A DNA stretch of 64,000 nt, taken from assembly GCA_037953625.1 (NCBI GenBank), contig CM075650.1, positions 123,735,706 through 123,799,705 on the forward strand. The letters are read 5' to 3'. The stretch comes from Crotalaria pallida. Its lineage: Eukaryota; Streptophyta; Magnoliopsida; Fabales; Fabaceae. A model generated the notes under the pieces. The model was not told the DNA's origin. It did no database searches and worked only from the letters and a program-made list of their open reading frames with translations. The position numbers were made by a program, and so were the translations under genes. Below are positions 48,661 through 59,845 of the stretch, in pieces (position 1 is the stretch's first letter; each line of letters starts with the position of its first letter).

Positions 48661-50857
48661 TTATGTCAAATTATAATATTAAACGAGTTAAATTCTGAAA
48701 ATTAAAGAAAATCTGAGTTTTGTGGAGTTTTCTCAAAATACTCGAGTAGTTCATCATGAACTAATCTAGTGGTTTATGCAAAAATACTCGAGTACATGAA
48801 GAAATACTCGAGTCGTTCCTCAACTCCCAGAATACTCGAGTCTTTCTCTAAATACTCGAGTCTTTTTACTGCAACAACACCAGTTTTTCTGCATTTTATG
48901 CACCAATTCGTGATTCTTACACTTTTACTTCAATTCTGCACAAAACAAAAGTTATTCCACACAAAATAAACATGTTACATATATCAATTAACATCAAATT
49001 AACAGAAAACATAATCAAATCACAGAATTGCATAAAACATAGAAAATATTCATTTCAACATATGAATTTCATTTCTACTTGATTTTAAGTTCGTAAATCA
49101 ATCTAGTGAGCTTCCTTAGGTCCAATTAAACTTGTTTGAACACAAAAACCATGAGTTTCTGGCCTCCAAGTCAGATTCCCATTTCCAAACTTACATTGCC
49201 CATGAACCTCATATGGTTCCTATGAATTTAGCTTATTGATTACCATTCTAGCGATTAGGTAACTTTTCCCATACCTTAGAGAAGCTAAACAAACGATTGG
49301 TTGAAGAGGAAAGGGACTGGATCAAGGTTTGTGATTCTGCACTGGTGCACAATAGTTGCACTAGCTAACATTGGCAATCAATTACACCATGAATAAGACA
49401 TGAAAAAGAGTGAAATAAGTTAGCTTAAGCAACTGGAGAATGCTAACTTTAATCAGAAACGAGTTTGGAATCGAGAGGGTTCCTAGATTTACCAAACCAA
49501 TTCGAGGAAGAGCGGTGTTTGACACTGATTTCTGCTCTGTTTTGCAGCTTCAGCAACTCAACTTTGACTGCCTAGAACTTGCTCTACAGGTGGTTAATCT
49601 GAGTGGTTCTTGGTTCTAATTCAAGATTGGAATTAGAACTCGAATAGTGTTTTGATTTTACTGAATTTGGTTGAGTGAGGAGGGATAATCGAATCTGGGA
49701 AGTACGCACTAGAAAACAGAAAAATGAGAATGGAATTCGGGTTTGGAAGATTTGAATGGGTTTCTAGCTTCCCAAATCACTTACTTATAGCCTAAGGTTA
49801 CCCTCCTTCGAAGTAAAACCCAGCTCTGTGCTTGTAACTAGATGAAACGCGCTGTTGGTTCCAATTTGGTTTGAAATTGACTTTTATTTTTTTGCAGAGC
49901 TGCACGAACTACTCGAAATACTCGAGTATTTCAACTAAAATTTCAAATTTTCCTAACAGCTAGTTACGATACTCGAGTCTTCCCTAAAAGAGGAGTCTTT
50001 TGACTAAAAATCAGAAAAATTAATATTTTATTCAATAAAATAGTTTATTTTATTGAATTATTTTACTTATTTTATTTATTTATTTATTTTAAAATATTGG
50101 ACCTTACAATGAGGATGATGATGAATTAAATTATGTTATGTATAAGGAATGAATGCTGATGTATAAATGAATTATATTGATATCTTTATGTGTGAATAAT
50201 AACTAAATACAAAAAGATGTAATAAGTGAATGAATGAATGATATACTTAAATGATGAATTATATGTTTAAGTGTTATTAAATTAAATGAATCAATGTTAT
50301 TGTTAATATTATTGATGTTGTTATGCTTGAATATTTATTATTCATGATTATGGCCAATTACCTTAAGTTAGAAAACCCATCCAAAGTGGTATAAGTATGA
50401 AAAGGCTTGACTATCAAGAACACCCTAAGATGAAATAGAAACACATATAATTATGAAGTGAGGTGGACGTTAGGAATTAGGAAAGAGGACGTGAAGATTC
50501 TATGAATTGATGGACGTTTTCGAGAAGATTCATAGAATTGATGGACGAGAGTATTATAGTGATTTGATTGTGCTTATGAAACTATCATGAGAACTATTAT
50601 AAGGGACTTTGATCTACCCCAGAAAACACCATTATGTTGGACGTGTTCGTGAAGTAATGGCTAATTGGTGATTGGTCTTGTGCACACTATAATAGTTCTA
50701 TCGGTCACTTTAATACTTCGGGACTAGTGAGGATGGTCCCTGCTATAACACTGTATGTTGGACGTTCTCGTGAAGTACAATGTAAGAACGGTGGAGGGGC
50801 ATTTACACCTAGTTGGTATTTCCTAAAGTGTGGAGGGCGACGTGAGGAAAAAGAAAA

Positions 50858-51020
50858 CGTAGCAATGACTACGAAATAAAAGTAAAGAAACATAGCAATG
50901 ACTACAAAGTAAAAGTAAAGAAACATACCAACGAATACGAAGTAAAAGTAAAGGAAAAAGAAGTGTAGTAATAACTACGATGTTATAAAAAAGGCAAAAG
51001 AAAGCGTAGTAATAACTACG
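50858..51020. repeat. Small hairpin array in LTR G
   Basis: CGTAG-CAATGA-CTACG (50858-50873) and CGTAG-TAATAA-CTACG (51005-51020), with intermediate copies between, separated by A/G-rich AAAGTAAAG spacers of about 40 bp. Confidence 0.6.
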
Positions 51021-51229
51021 ATGTTATGAAAAGGAAGAAGAAAGAAAAGTACAAATGAAAAAGAGGAAAAAGAAAAGAAATGAAGAATTGTATGGAAAAT
51101 GTGTATCATTACGTATTATTATTAATTATGTAACATGCATTATCATTATGTCTTGTTATCTTTTTTAATTGTTTCCTTTGATTTTGAATGAATATCTCAC
51201 CCTCTTAACTTGTCATTTTAGGTACCCTA

Positions 51230-51304
51230 ATGGAGATTATCCTGATCTCCCTGCCGCCGAGGATGAGTACGCTCCTGCTAGTGGAGTGTAACTCTACGTT
51301 TTAA
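51230..51304 (+). CDS. Possible 24-codon ORF at the LTR G acceptor
   Basis: The first ATG after the acceptor ...TCATTTTAG gives MEIILISLPP, with a similar start to LTR E (MEIL). An overlapping frame reads NGDYPDLPAAEDEYAPASGV then stop and resembles the mini-exon tails of LTRs K and F and element 1. Which frame matters, if either, is unclear. Confidence 0.25.
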   Translation: MEIILISLPPRMSTLLLVECNSTF

Positions 51305-51787
51305 TTGTATAATCCGAAATGATGCAACCACCTCGATGCTCTAATAGTTTGGAATATATATATATATATATATTCTTAAGTCTTAATATAAAGTTTATGT
51401 TTTGAATGTAAATATGTGGATGTCACTTTTGATGGATATTTAAATATCCTCTTTTTATTATAGTGATATCCCTTTTTGAAATGTAAAACCTTAAACTGTA
51501 TTTGATTATGAACTGTGAATCATATGATGTAAAGCTTTTATTTTAGTAGTATGTAGAAGAAAATGTTTATATTTATACTATATATGATTCTGATAGGTTA
51601 TATATACATATATATATTCAAAAGGGAAATATTCATATTTTAAAGTAAACTACGTCAAATTTTTCCCAAAAACTTTTATGATTTAATTTTAATAAAGGAA
51701 ATAAAAAGTAGGAAGTTACAATACACCTACAGAGTCACACAAGGAAAGCATATAAGACTGTGCTTAAGGCCACTAAGGACAACCATT

Positions 51788-51799
51788 GCTCTGATACCA
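51788..51799 (-). other. Primer binding site of the LTR H element
   Basis: TGGTATCAGAGC on minus, five bases from LTR H. This identifies LTR H as a 5' LTR of a minus-strand element whose interior lies to the left. Confidence 0.75.
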
Positions 51800-51804
51800 C
51801 TAAA

Positions 51805-52328
51805 TGTAACACCCCAATTTGGACATAGAATTTTATCAAAAATTTGCGCCTTTTTTTTATAACATGTCGAAAACATTCATGCTAGTTATTTTCAAAATGA
51901 TTTACTTTATACAATTTGTTTTGCTTAGCTATTTAATAACTTAGTTTATAAAAGCTCCATAAATTCTTTTCTTTTTCAAATTGAGATATTACAACATTTT
52001 TCAAAAACTCCTTTTCTCAAAATATTATTTTTCTCTAATGGTTTCCTTGCGAAAAACATTTGATTGTAAATAATAACGATTTAGAAATATGAACGAACAA
52101 TCATTTTATAAAAATCGGTCATTTTATAAAATGATCACTACCTCAAAGGCATGACATTTGATATATTGAAAATACTGAACCATAAAGGTCTATGCCAAAA
52201 CTAAAGATTACATCAGTCGTCCTATCAGAGCAGACCAACTCAATCTAACTATCAATACCTAAGACGAACATAAAACTTCTCATCGTTGCTGCTCTCCACT
52301 GCTGGTGCCTCATCTAGGTCAAACTCCC
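51805..52328 (-). repeat. LTR H, right part interrupted by Tekay element 1
   Basis: TGTAACACCCCAATTTGG is the 3' end on plus reading (LTR end on minus). Only 524 bp are present before element 1 begins. The expected duplication base set is CTCCC (52324-52328); its partner lies outside the window. Confidence 0.7.
52252..52326 (-). pseudogene. C-terminal fragment of an A-type LTR ORF in LTR H
   Basis: Reads EFDLDEAPAVESSNDEKF and ends within 24 codons. It matches the EFDPSEAPPVDPSASA tail of ORF A. The rest was separated when element 1 inserted at 52329. Confidence 0.45.
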
Positions 52329-52761
52329 TGTAACACCCTAATAAGTACTACCCTTAATTCCCAAGTATTAAAAATGTGTACTTAAAAATTCCTTTTTAAC
52401 TTATGAAAATCAACCGTCAAACGGACGGAGTTTCGTTTGTTTTTCGGACTTTTCTAAATCTTCAACCTGATAAACTCATTTTTATAAAATCAACAGGAGC
52501 CAGCAGGGCTCAAATATAAATGTATATATGCATCGCATAGTTGCCCCATGGTCTCAAGTGTAAAACATCAGTGTGTCAGAGTACCAGCAAAATATTAAGT
52601 ATTTAAATCAAGAGACCATGACAACAACTATGCTCAAAATGAATCATAAACCCTGCACAAAAGAAACTATCCTAAGACTCACTCTAAAAGCATATACAGC
52701 TCATACACAACCAAATATACGGAGTCTGAAGTCAAAATAACAGTATCTAATCCCCATAACC

Positions 52762-52824
52762 CTACTCTCCCTGGGAGGGAGAGCACACCTGCTCGGCCGG
52801 GGGCTGTGCAATCTCAATCTCTGT
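52762..52824 (-). other. Conserved GC-rich mini-exon in the element 1 LTR
   Basis: Reads TEIEIAQPPAEQVCSPSQGE then stop, after the acceptor-like TACATTACAG. 16 of 20 residues equal the LTR K copy. No ATG in frame. Confidence 0.4.
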
Positions 52825-53101
52825 ACCTGTAATGTATAGTAAGGGAGTGAGCATTGCACATGAAATAGAATAGAAGTTTCTAGATAGACATAACAACTAA
52901 CCAGGCCAAACACAATTAGCAAATTTATTCACATAAATACCAATTCATCGCAAGCATACCATATTTTCCAATTCCATTAATTTATAAATGTTGGTTCCCT
53001 TTTTAGTTAGTTCCTTTCCACCATATGGTTCCCTTTTATTTGTTTTTCCCCGTTTCCAAAGAAATCCCTTTTTAAAACCCTTACCTTTTACTTATTTTTA
53101 C

Positions 53102-53752
53102 GGTGCATGTATGTCTCCACCAAATCGAAGGCCTACATACATACACCAATCACGATGTATGTCTCCACCAAATCGAAGGCCTACATACATCGCGTTTCCA
53201 TTACCATTACCTTGTCCAATTTTATTCCCTTATCTTTTTCCTTATTTTTACAGTGTATGTATGTCTCCACCAAATCGAAGGCCTACATACATACACCAGT
53301 CACGATGTATGTCTCCACCAAATCGAAGGCCTACATACATCGCGTTTCCATTACCTTTACCTTGTCCAATTTTATTCCCTGTTTCCTTTATTCATTTCCT
53401 TTTATTTACGGTGTATGTATCTCTCCACCAAAGCGAAGGCCTACATACATACACCAATCACGATGTATGTCTCCACCAAATCGAAGGCCTACATACATCG
53501 CTTTTCCTTTACCGTTTACCTTATTTTATCCATTGTCCTTTCCTTTTTCCTTTTTATTTAGGGTGTATGTATGTCTCCACCAAATCGAAGGCCTACATAC
53601 ATACACCAATCACGATGTATGTCTCCACCAAATCGAAGGCCTACATACATCGCCCCGTTTACGTTGTATTGTCTCCCCCAAATCGAAGGCCTACAATACA
53701 ACACCATTTTACGATGTATCGTCTCCCCCAAATCGAAGGCCTACGATACATC
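53102..53752. repeat. Array of ten stem-loops with constant loop and covarying stems
   Basis: Each unit has a 20-nt loop, CTCCACCAAATCGAAGGCCT (units 9 and 10 have CTCCCCC, unit 5 has one change), enclosed by a 10-13 bp stem. Stems alternate between GGTGTATGTATGT type (53102, 53253, 53410, 53562) and CGATGTATGT type (53153, 53303, 53461, 53613). The last two are GTTGTATTGT (53663) and GATGTATCGT (53713), each with an exactly matching partner. The first eight form four pairs at about 152-bp spacing with T/C-rich spacers. Confidence 0.95.
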
Positions 53753-54993
53753 ACCATGCTCATCCAATGTTAGTTGTCCATATTATATGTCATTAATTTG
53801 TCTACCAATTCCATTTAGTATTTACAAAATCACTCCAAGCACAAGCACCATCATATTTATAATCAAATAACCACAATTCACTTTTCACATAAACAATTAG
53901 AATACCAATAATAACAAACATCACCTTTCATGTAATCATGCAACACCCACATTTCTTTTTCACTCGTCCAAATTATTGATTTAAAATCCTAAATTAGGGG
54001 TTCATGCCATTTAATTTTCCTCCATAAAAAACCTAACCTTATTCTCTAATTCTTAAAGTTCCATAATTAATAATTAAGCCTAATTTCAACATTTTCCTTA
54101 GTTTCTAAATTGGGGTTTCTAATTTCCTACCCTAACACATAAACTCCTAGCCAACCATTATATCTAAATACAAACCCTTTCCTAGAACAAGCCAATGCTC
54201 ACTATATCCACCCCCTTACCTTAACCAAGGAGAGGAAGAGCGGAAAACCCAAGCCTTCGCTCCGCACGCTCCCAAAACGAAGAGCTCCGAAGCCAAAAAG
54301 ATAGGGAGAATGATGATAACCTTCTCTAAGCCAAAGGAATGGAAGAATGATGAGATTATTGCCCCATTCAAAGAGAAATTCGAATTTCCCCAAAGGGAGG
54401 AAAGAGAGAGAGAGAGAGAGAACCCAACTTAGAGGGAGAGAGGAACTTCAAGAATCATGAATACTTACGTGGAGAGACCAAGAGAGACTTGATGGTGGAC
54501 TTTGGAGTGATTCCCTTGAAGCTTGATGGATTTGGGATGAGAGATTGGGTGCCCTAGAGAGAGAAATTTCGTGCATTATGGCCAAAATCACGCGTGAACA
54601 ACCTTTATTTTTTTCCACTGCAGGGTCGTTTAATCGATTATTAATCGATTAAGGGTTTCCCAACATTCTGGACTTAATCGATTAAGCTGCAGCTTAATCG
54701 ATTAAGTTGTAGAGTTTGCAGCACCCCGACTTTGAAAGGCCATAACTTCTTCGTTAACCGTTGGATCTTCCTCAAATTTTGACACAGGCTTCCTCACCTA
54801 TCCTACTTCCCATCCAACGGTGGAATTTGTATTCTAAGCTACCAATCTTGTTATTCTCATTCCCCAATTTCCTATGTTTTAAACTTGAATTTACATGTCT
54901 AAATGGCCAATTTTCTAACTTATATCCTAATTGCTTCTATCCTAAGACTATCAAAACACAATTTACACTAAGAATTAAATTTAGGATGTTACA

Positions 54994-57900
54994 ATCGTCT
55001 CCCACTTACCAGAATTTCGTCCTCGAAATTCAGCTGTCCAGGAACAACTGAGGATAAGACTCCTTCATCTTGCTCTCCAGCTCCCAAGTAGCCTCTTCTA
55101 CGTTGTTTCTGTTCCAAATCACCTTCACTAATGGAATTTCCTTGCCCCGGAGTTGCTTAATCTGCCTGTCCTCAATTCTGATCGGGAGGATCTCAAAAGT
55201 AAGATTTTCCTTCAAGGGCAAATCGTCAGCTGCTACCACATGGGAGGGATCATGAATGTACTTCCTCAACTGGGAAACATGAAATACACCATGAAGCCTA
55301 GACAAATGTGGAGGCAAAGCGATCTTGTACGCCAAAGGCCCAACTCTTTCCAGAATCTCATATGGTCCAACAAACCTCGGAGTCAGTTTCTTTGACTTGA
55401 TTGCCCGACCAATGCCAGTGGTAGGGGACACCCTAAGAAACACATGATCACCCACATCAAACTCTAGGGGTCTCCTACGCTTATATGCATAGCTCTTTTG
55501 CCTGTCTTGAGAAGTCTTCATTTTATCCTTAATCATCGTGATCTTCTCTGTGGTTTCTTGCACCAACTCTGGTCCAGTCAACAAGTTCTCCCCAATCTGG
55601 AACCAGCAAAGAGGCGTTTTACACTTTCTACCATAGAGTGCCTCGAATGGTGCCATGCCGATACTAGAGTGAAAGCTGTTGTTGTAAGTAAATTCCATCA
55701 GCGGTAGCAACTGCTCCCAACTACCAGCCTGCTCTAGTACACAAGCCCTCAACAGATCCTCCAAAGTCTGAATAGTACGCTCGGATTGCCCATCAGTTTG
55801 AGGATGATAGGCTGTACTAAACCTCAACTTAGTAACCAAGGCCTGCTGAAGACTCTGCCAAAATCTGGATAGAAACTGTGGGTCACGATCAGACACAATA
55901 CTGGAAGGCACACCATGAAGCTTCACTATGTCCCAAATATACAACTGTGTCAGCTTCTCCAGTGTGTACTTCTTATTGATCGAAATAAAGTGAGCACACT
56001 TTGTTAAACGGTCTACAACAACCCATACACCATCACAACCTGCAGTAGTTCTAGGTAGACCCATCACAAAGTCCATGGCTATGCTATCCCACTTCCATTC
56101 AGGAATGTCAAGTGATCGCAACGGACCACCTGGCTTTTGGTGCTCAATCTTCACCTTCTGACAAGTCAAGCAGTGAGACACATGGTCGGCCACATCAGAC
56201 TTCAACCCTGGCAACCAATAGATCCTCTTCAAATCCTGATACATCTTTGTTGTACCGGGATGGAAGCTCAGTTTTGTTTGGTGAGCTTCCCACAATATGT
56301 CTCTTCGAATCTGGAAGTCCATTGGAACACATATTCTACCTCTGAATCTGATGATTCCATCAGCACCCTTGATGAAATCAGGTTCCTCTTTACTTGCTGC
56401 TCCTTCTAACAACTTCTGGAGTTCTTCATCATCTGCTTGCCTTTCCTTTATCAAATCCATCAACTCACTAGTAACCTGCAACATTTCCAGAACAATACTC
56501 TTCTCTTTCACCAGCATGTTCAAGTTAAGATCACTAAACTCCTGAATTAGCTGCATCTCCTTCACCATCAAGTTGCTAACATGAAGGGTTTTACGACTCA
56601 ATGCATCGGCCACCACATTAGCTTTACCCGGATGGTATTGAAGATGGAAATCATAATCTTTCAGGAACTCCATCCATCTCCTCTGTCTCACATTCAACTC
56701 CTTTTGATCGAAGACATAACGGAGACTCTTGTGGTCACTGAACACCTCAAACTTTGTGCCATACAAGTAGTGTCTCCAAATTTTCAAAGCAAACACCACA
56801 GCTGCTAATTCCAAGTCATGAGTCGGATAATTCTGCTCATGTTGTCGCAACTGCCTGGATGCATAGGCCACAACTTTGCCTTGTTGCATAAGTACACAAC
56901 CCAAGCCTAGCTTCGAAGCATCACAATACACATCAAAGGGTTGGGTTGGTTCCGGCAAGGTCAGAACCGGTGAACTCGTCAATCTCTTCTTCAGTTCTAA
57001 GAAATTGCTCTCACACTGCTGTGACCATTGATAAAGGACCTCTTTCCTGGTTAACATTGTCAATGGGAGAGCCAGTTTGGAGAAACCTTCAATGAATCTC
57101 CGATAGTAACCTGTCAATCCCAAAAAGCTTCTGATTTCTGTGACTGTTGTGGGCCTCTCCCACTTTAACACTGCTTCCACCTTGGAGGGATCCACAGCAA
57201 CTCCCTGTGCGGAAATCACATGTCCCAGGAAATGGACTTCATCCAACCAAAAGCTACATTTAGACAGCTTGGCATACAACTGCTTTTCTTTGAGGACCTG
57301 CAGCACAATCCTCAAATGTTCTTCATGTTCACCCGGACTCTTAGAATAAATCAGGATGTCATCGATGAACACAATGACAAAAGAATCCAAGTATGGCATG
57401 AAGATCCTATTCATGTAGTCCATGAATATTGCAGGAGCGTTGGTCAAACCGAAGGGCATCACCACATACTCAAAGTGCCTGTAACGCGTCCTGAAAGCAG
57501 TTTTTGGAATGTCCTCTTCACGGATGCGGATCTGATGGTATCCCGATCGGAGGCCAATCTTAGAGAATACTGATGCACCCCTCAACTGATCCAACAAATC
57601 ATCAATGCGAGGGAGCGGATATTTGTTCTTTACCGTCACTGCATTAAATTGCCTGTAATCAGTGCACATCCGAAGGCTACCGTCCTTCTTCGTGACAAAG
57701 AGGATAGGAGCACCCCCAGGGTGACACACTTGGCCTGATAAGTCCCTTTGCTAATAGCTCCTCCAATTGCTTCTTCAGTTCTTCCAATTCCAGAGGCGCC
57801 ATTCTGTAAGGTGCAATAGAAATTGGACCTGTACCAGGTTTCAGATCAATACTAAACTCAACTTCTCTTCTTGGAGGCAATCCGGGAATCTCCGTAGAAA

Positions 57901-58057
57901 AGACTTCCGGAAACTCACGGGCCACAGGAATTTGACTTACATTAGATACTTCATCAACTTCTATGGCAGACAGAGTAGAATCACTAAAGATGACTGCTTT
58001 CTTACGACAGTCAATTAGAACGTGATATTGAGCCATCCAGTCCATACCCAGAATAAC
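54994..58057 (-). mobile_element. Tekay element 1 internal region (3' part)
   Basis: Minus-strand Ty3/gypsy interior: PPT-like GTGGGAGACGAT next to the 3' LTR, then pol. It is cut at 58057 by insertion of Tekay element 2; gag and the 5' LTR lie beyond the window. Confidence 0.9.
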
Positions 58058-58063
58058 TGTCAC
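55030..58063 (-). pseudogene. pol: Ty3/gypsy Tekay-type pol (end of PR, RT, RNase H, INT, chromodomain), frameshifted
   Basis: The upstream piece starts at the end of protease (ILGMDWM) and leads into RT. A one-base excess in a G run near 57715 shifts the frame, and the long ORF (55030-57729) continues. RT has FIDDILIYSKS, but the motif A Asp is replaced by Gly (FSKIGLRSGYHQ; the family has KID), so RT would be inactive. RNase H has YCDASK and DHKSL. Integrase has an HPG...C..C zinc region, MDFV, SDRDPQF and DGQSERT (D, D, E). The C-terminal chromodomain shows EEATWELESKM. The 5' end is broken by element 2 (last bases 58058-58063 belong to the inserted LTR). Not functional. Confidence 0.93.
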
Positions 58064-58768
58064 ACCCTTCGTTATTACCCAAATATAAACTAATAAATAT
58101 GCTTTTATATTGGATAATATATATTGACTTGTGAGTGTTAAGAAAATAGGTCAATAAAATTTTTCTTTTAAAGCGGGTGCACGAATCATCACTTGAAAGT
58201 CTTGGAGAATAAAGTCTATATTATCTCAAAATCATTGTATCGAGTTCGGCGATTTCTAAAACCTTTTCGCAAATAGAGTAACATTCGATCTTTTAGAAGA
58301 TATCTTTGTATCAAGTAGTTTAAGCTACCCTTGCTTTATACGATAGAACTGATACCATTTATAGCCGAGCTCTTAAACAGATTAAATTAGAGTAAGCGGA
58401 AATTACTTGACTATGCAACTGATAGAATATAAACATAGGTTTTCATAGATATAGAGAATCATAAGTACATAGTCCATGAGTAAAGTCTCCAAGTTTTCAA
58501 AATATGCAAGTCCATCATCAGATCTATATAACAGTGTAACTACAAGCTCTAGAGTGCTCCAAAAGTATATCTACAATATATATACATAACAAAATGTATA
58601 ACTCTAGGAATAGTCACATAGATCTGGCAGCATCAGATGGAGTAGTAGTAGCAGTAGTCTCCCAAAAGTAAAGTGAGTAAGGTAGTAGCATCATCATCAC
58701 AGCAGCAGCAGCAAATCTCCTCCACACACCGGATCCTCAGATCCACACCATACACCATATACATGTAC

Positions 58769-59239
58769 CTAGGGATCGTCGTCCCTCCAGTCACTCTCAG
58801 TAGAATGCACGACAGGCTCGCTCCCACTCTCGTCCTCCACCGGATCCTCCTCGATCTCATCCGAGGGAGAGTGTACCCTACCACTGGGTACCGGGTCAGG
58901 TGATGGTGAAACCCTGACTGGGCTCCTCGGATCAGATAGGGGAGTCTCCTCGCGGACGACTCTCGAAGTAAAAAGGTGAGAGCGGGTAGGTTGAAAACGA
59001 AAACTATGGTAAGAGCGAGCTGGTCGCATGGGAGGTGGTCCATGATAAGTATAAAACGGGGGTACATGCATAGTGTATATGATGGGAATCCTAAACCTAC
59101 GAGGACGGAATCGCATCAGCGGATTAGGGTGGTAGAATGTGAACTCTACCTCCCCCTCATACACCGCGCGATGGTCCTCATAGATCCATACGCCACTAGG
59201 GAGTGGCCGGATCTCGATGCAAGCAATGTAGCGAGACAT
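58769..59239 (-). CDS. LTR-embedded ORF D, protein of unknown function inside a Tekay LTR
   Basis: 156 codons from the ATG at 59239, three bases after the acceptor CCTATGCCCTTGTAG (identical core to ORF B). With a TATA box at 61175 and no ATG in the leader (about 61145-60913), this is the first AUG of the predicted spliced RNA. Motifs shared with B: PSGVW.YEDHRAVYE.EVE, FYHPNPL, RPRRF.IPIIYTMHVPPFYTYHG, TSRVVREE, then an acidic C-terminus ending DWRDDDP. The stop is followed by GTACAT, a possible donor. No signal peptide, membrane segment or known domain recognised. It stays fully open although the neighbouring pol is frameshifted. Function unknown. Confidence 0.66.
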   Translation of the reverse strand: MSRYIACIEIRPLPSGVWIYEDHRAVYEGEVEFTFYHPNPLMRFRPRRFRIPIIYTMHVPPFYTYHGPPPMRPARSYHSFRFQPTRSHLFTSRVVREETPLSDPRSPVRVSPSPDPVPSGRVHSPSDEIEEDPVEDESGSEPVVHSTESDWRDDDP

Positions 59240-59498
59240 CACCTACAAGGGCATAGGGGTAAGCAATTCTACTCACATAATCAATAGAGAATAAATCATG
59301 CAACATATGAAAGATAATAATGCATCAATTAATAACAATCACAATTAGCATTTAGCAAGTATCAGATGCACATAGGATGTTCACACTTAATTCAGGTATA
59401 TCAATTGCATTAGGTGAATGACATGATGCATGACTTTAACTCTCAACTTATCTCCACATTTTCTAAGTCACTCTCTGACGTTCATCCCTGACAACCCA

Positions 59499-59845
59499 GC
59501 ACTCCACAGTGCGTTGTATTCCTAGGTATACAACAATTCGTACATTCACCTAGAATGTACACGTCAAGCTTGGTATCCATGCCACCCGAGCATATCCCGT
59601 CATCCAAACGGATCGTCATCCAAACGATATATCCATATCGGCATCCACAAAGCCGACCACGTCAACGACGTGTCATCAAGCAAGCGTATTGGCACTCCCA
59701 GAGGCCCTCCACATGTTTATCAAAACATGAATACGTCCTACCATCCAAACTCCAGAATGAATGCATTTTAGACTTAGGGGAAATTGATTAATACATTACT
59801 TGCCACCTAGGCTTAATTTTCAAAATGGATCGTCACCGAACGATC
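59499..59845. repeat. Stem-loop series in the LTR D intron
   Basis: Successive hairpins: GCACT/AGTGC (59499), GTTGTAT/ATACAAC (59513), GTACATTC/GAATGTAC (59540), CCGT/ACGG and ATCGT/ACGAT with the same loop CATCCAA (59597, 59612), TCGGC/GCCGA (59638), CACGTC/GACGTG (59658), CATGTTT/AAACATG (59712), GATCGT/ACGATC (59828). Confidence 0.75.

Larger units (their letters stand above)
47534..50108 (-). repeat. Solo LTR E
   Basis: TGTAACGACCC...GGACCTTACA, 2575 bp, with the perfect duplication ATGAG (47529-47533 and 50109-50113). On minus it has CTCGAG palindromes before an A-rich TATA region (49915-49985), an intron-like region with hairpin arrays (48300-48660) and palindromes (48736-48866), an acceptor TTGCCCTTGTAG and a 25-codon ORF. 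Confidence 0.9.
46584..51720 (+). repeat. Solo LTR G, interrupted by solo LTR E
   Basis: TGTAACATCCCC...GGAAGTTACA with the perfect duplication ATACA (46579-46583 and 51721-51725). Own sequence is 46584-47533 and 50114-51720. The promoter region has GC-rich palindromes (46760-46890). The putative intron has repeated GGACGTTNTCG motifs (50510-50780) and a hairpin array (50850-51020). An acceptor-like site ends at 51221. Confidence 0.88.
52329..54993 (-). repeat. 3' LTR of Tekay element 1
   Basis: 2665 bp. On minus it starts TGTAACATCCTAAATTT and ends GGGTGTTACA. It has ATCGAT palindromes (54630-54710) upstream of an A-rich TATA region, a CT-rich leader (about 54400-54480), a donor GGTTAAG/GTAAGG near 54224, a stem-loop array in the intron, an acceptor CATTACAG near 52829 and a mini-exon. 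Confidence 0.85.

Noticed and set aside
53102..53752. CRISPR-like array (constant about 20-nt blocks with spacers)
   Set aside because: The constant block is the loop of inverted repeats, spacers are themselves repeated, and the setting is a plant LTR.
52988..53870. Overlapping ORFs of 99-261 codons on plus over the hairpin array
   Set aside because: They are open in three frames only because the repeats lack stops, and they run antisense to the LTR.
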